From: Adiantum capillus-veneris
Lineage: Eukaryota; Streptophyta; Polypodiopsida; Polypodiales; Pteridaceae
Length of the DNA stretch: 60,000 nt
Direction: 5' to 3'
Assembly: GCA_014529385.2 (NCBI GenBank)
Contig: CM043959.1
Location: 1,708,358-1,768,357, forward strand
The notes under the pieces were generated by a model. The model was not told the origin of the DNA and made no database searches. It saw nothing but the letters and a program-made list of their open reading frames with translations. Each line of letters starts with the position of its first letter. Position 1 is the stretch's first letter. Below, one piece after another: positions 59,801 to 60,000 of this stretch. The position numbers were made by a program, and so were the translations under genes.

Positions 59801-60000
59801 GACGTGGTGCCCGTTCCCATTATATGATATATCATTTGCCTCTCTATTACTAGGCATATTGCTCACATAGCAATCCTACAACTCCTCAAAGGCTCCATCA
59901 AATCTGCTAAGAGCCCCTCCTCGGGCTCTTTGTGGCAACAGTTATAGAGCTCATCATCACGCTAGCAATTCTGAGGTTTAGTCCAAGATTGCAACCGCAC
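59801..60000. other. Window end, nothing recognised
   Basis: No coding domain seen. GGTTGCAATCTT-like text at the very end (read on the minus strand) recalls the duplicated segment near 52,764 and may be more of the same repeat family. Confidence 0.3.

Overview
The window is land-plant nuclear DNA that is dominated by transposable elements. The signs are plant-type Ty1/copia and Ty3/gypsy retrotransposons with initiator-Met tRNA primer sites, a CACTA-type transposase with introns, pentatricopeptide-repeat (PPR) relics, and one spliced mitochondrial metabolic gene. The wording of the PPR relics and the unusual element content make me lean weakly towards a fern or another large-genome non-flowering plant. 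That is an inference, not a result.

Layout. 1-6.2 kb: old intergenic DNA with a decayed PPR pseudogene (about 2.7-4.3 kb) and two scraps of gypsy 3' ends. 6.2-10.4 kb (minus strand): an LTR-retrotransposon-like unit (LTR edge, polypurine tract, TATA box) whose only reading frame, about 1,180 codons long, matches no retroviral domain I can recognise. 10.4-12.6 kb: non-coding DNA with a recurring palindromic motif. 12.6-31.2 kb (minus): one gypsy element (gag, PR, RT, RH, INT) split by a nest of insertions. A TTAA-flanked DNA transposon (16,611-27,793) sits inside the RT gene. A copia element (17,507-27,346, minus) sits inside that transposon. A second copia (plus) and a chromovirus fragment sit inside the first copia. 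This gypsy also carries an apparent second aspartic-protease-like domain downstream of integrase and a doubled integrase zinc module.

33.0-36.4 kb is a degenerate minisatellite. It leads into plus-strand transposon-related reading frames: a DUF8039-like module and a DUF7869-like protein (36.5-40.3 kb), then a CACTA TNP2 transposase relic with recognisable introns (40.6-44.1 kb). 44-49.8 kb is mostly non-coding, with microsatellites and a minus-strand PPR scrap.

The only gene that looks functional is at 49,852-51,287 (minus): the six 3' exons of the E2 subunit (dihydrolipoyl succinyltransferase) of the 2-oxoglutarate dehydrogenase complex. Its transit-peptide and lipoyl-lysine exons are not visible upstream, where gypsy debris occupies the DNA. 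51.6-60 kb holds several diverged gypsy LTRs and one decayed plus-strand chromovirus-like element (53.7-59.1 kb) with visible losses in its catalytic motifs.

Apart from the E2 gene, essentially every coding signal is a broken mobile-element gene. The interest lies in the architecture of the elements and in how precisely the nesting can be read.
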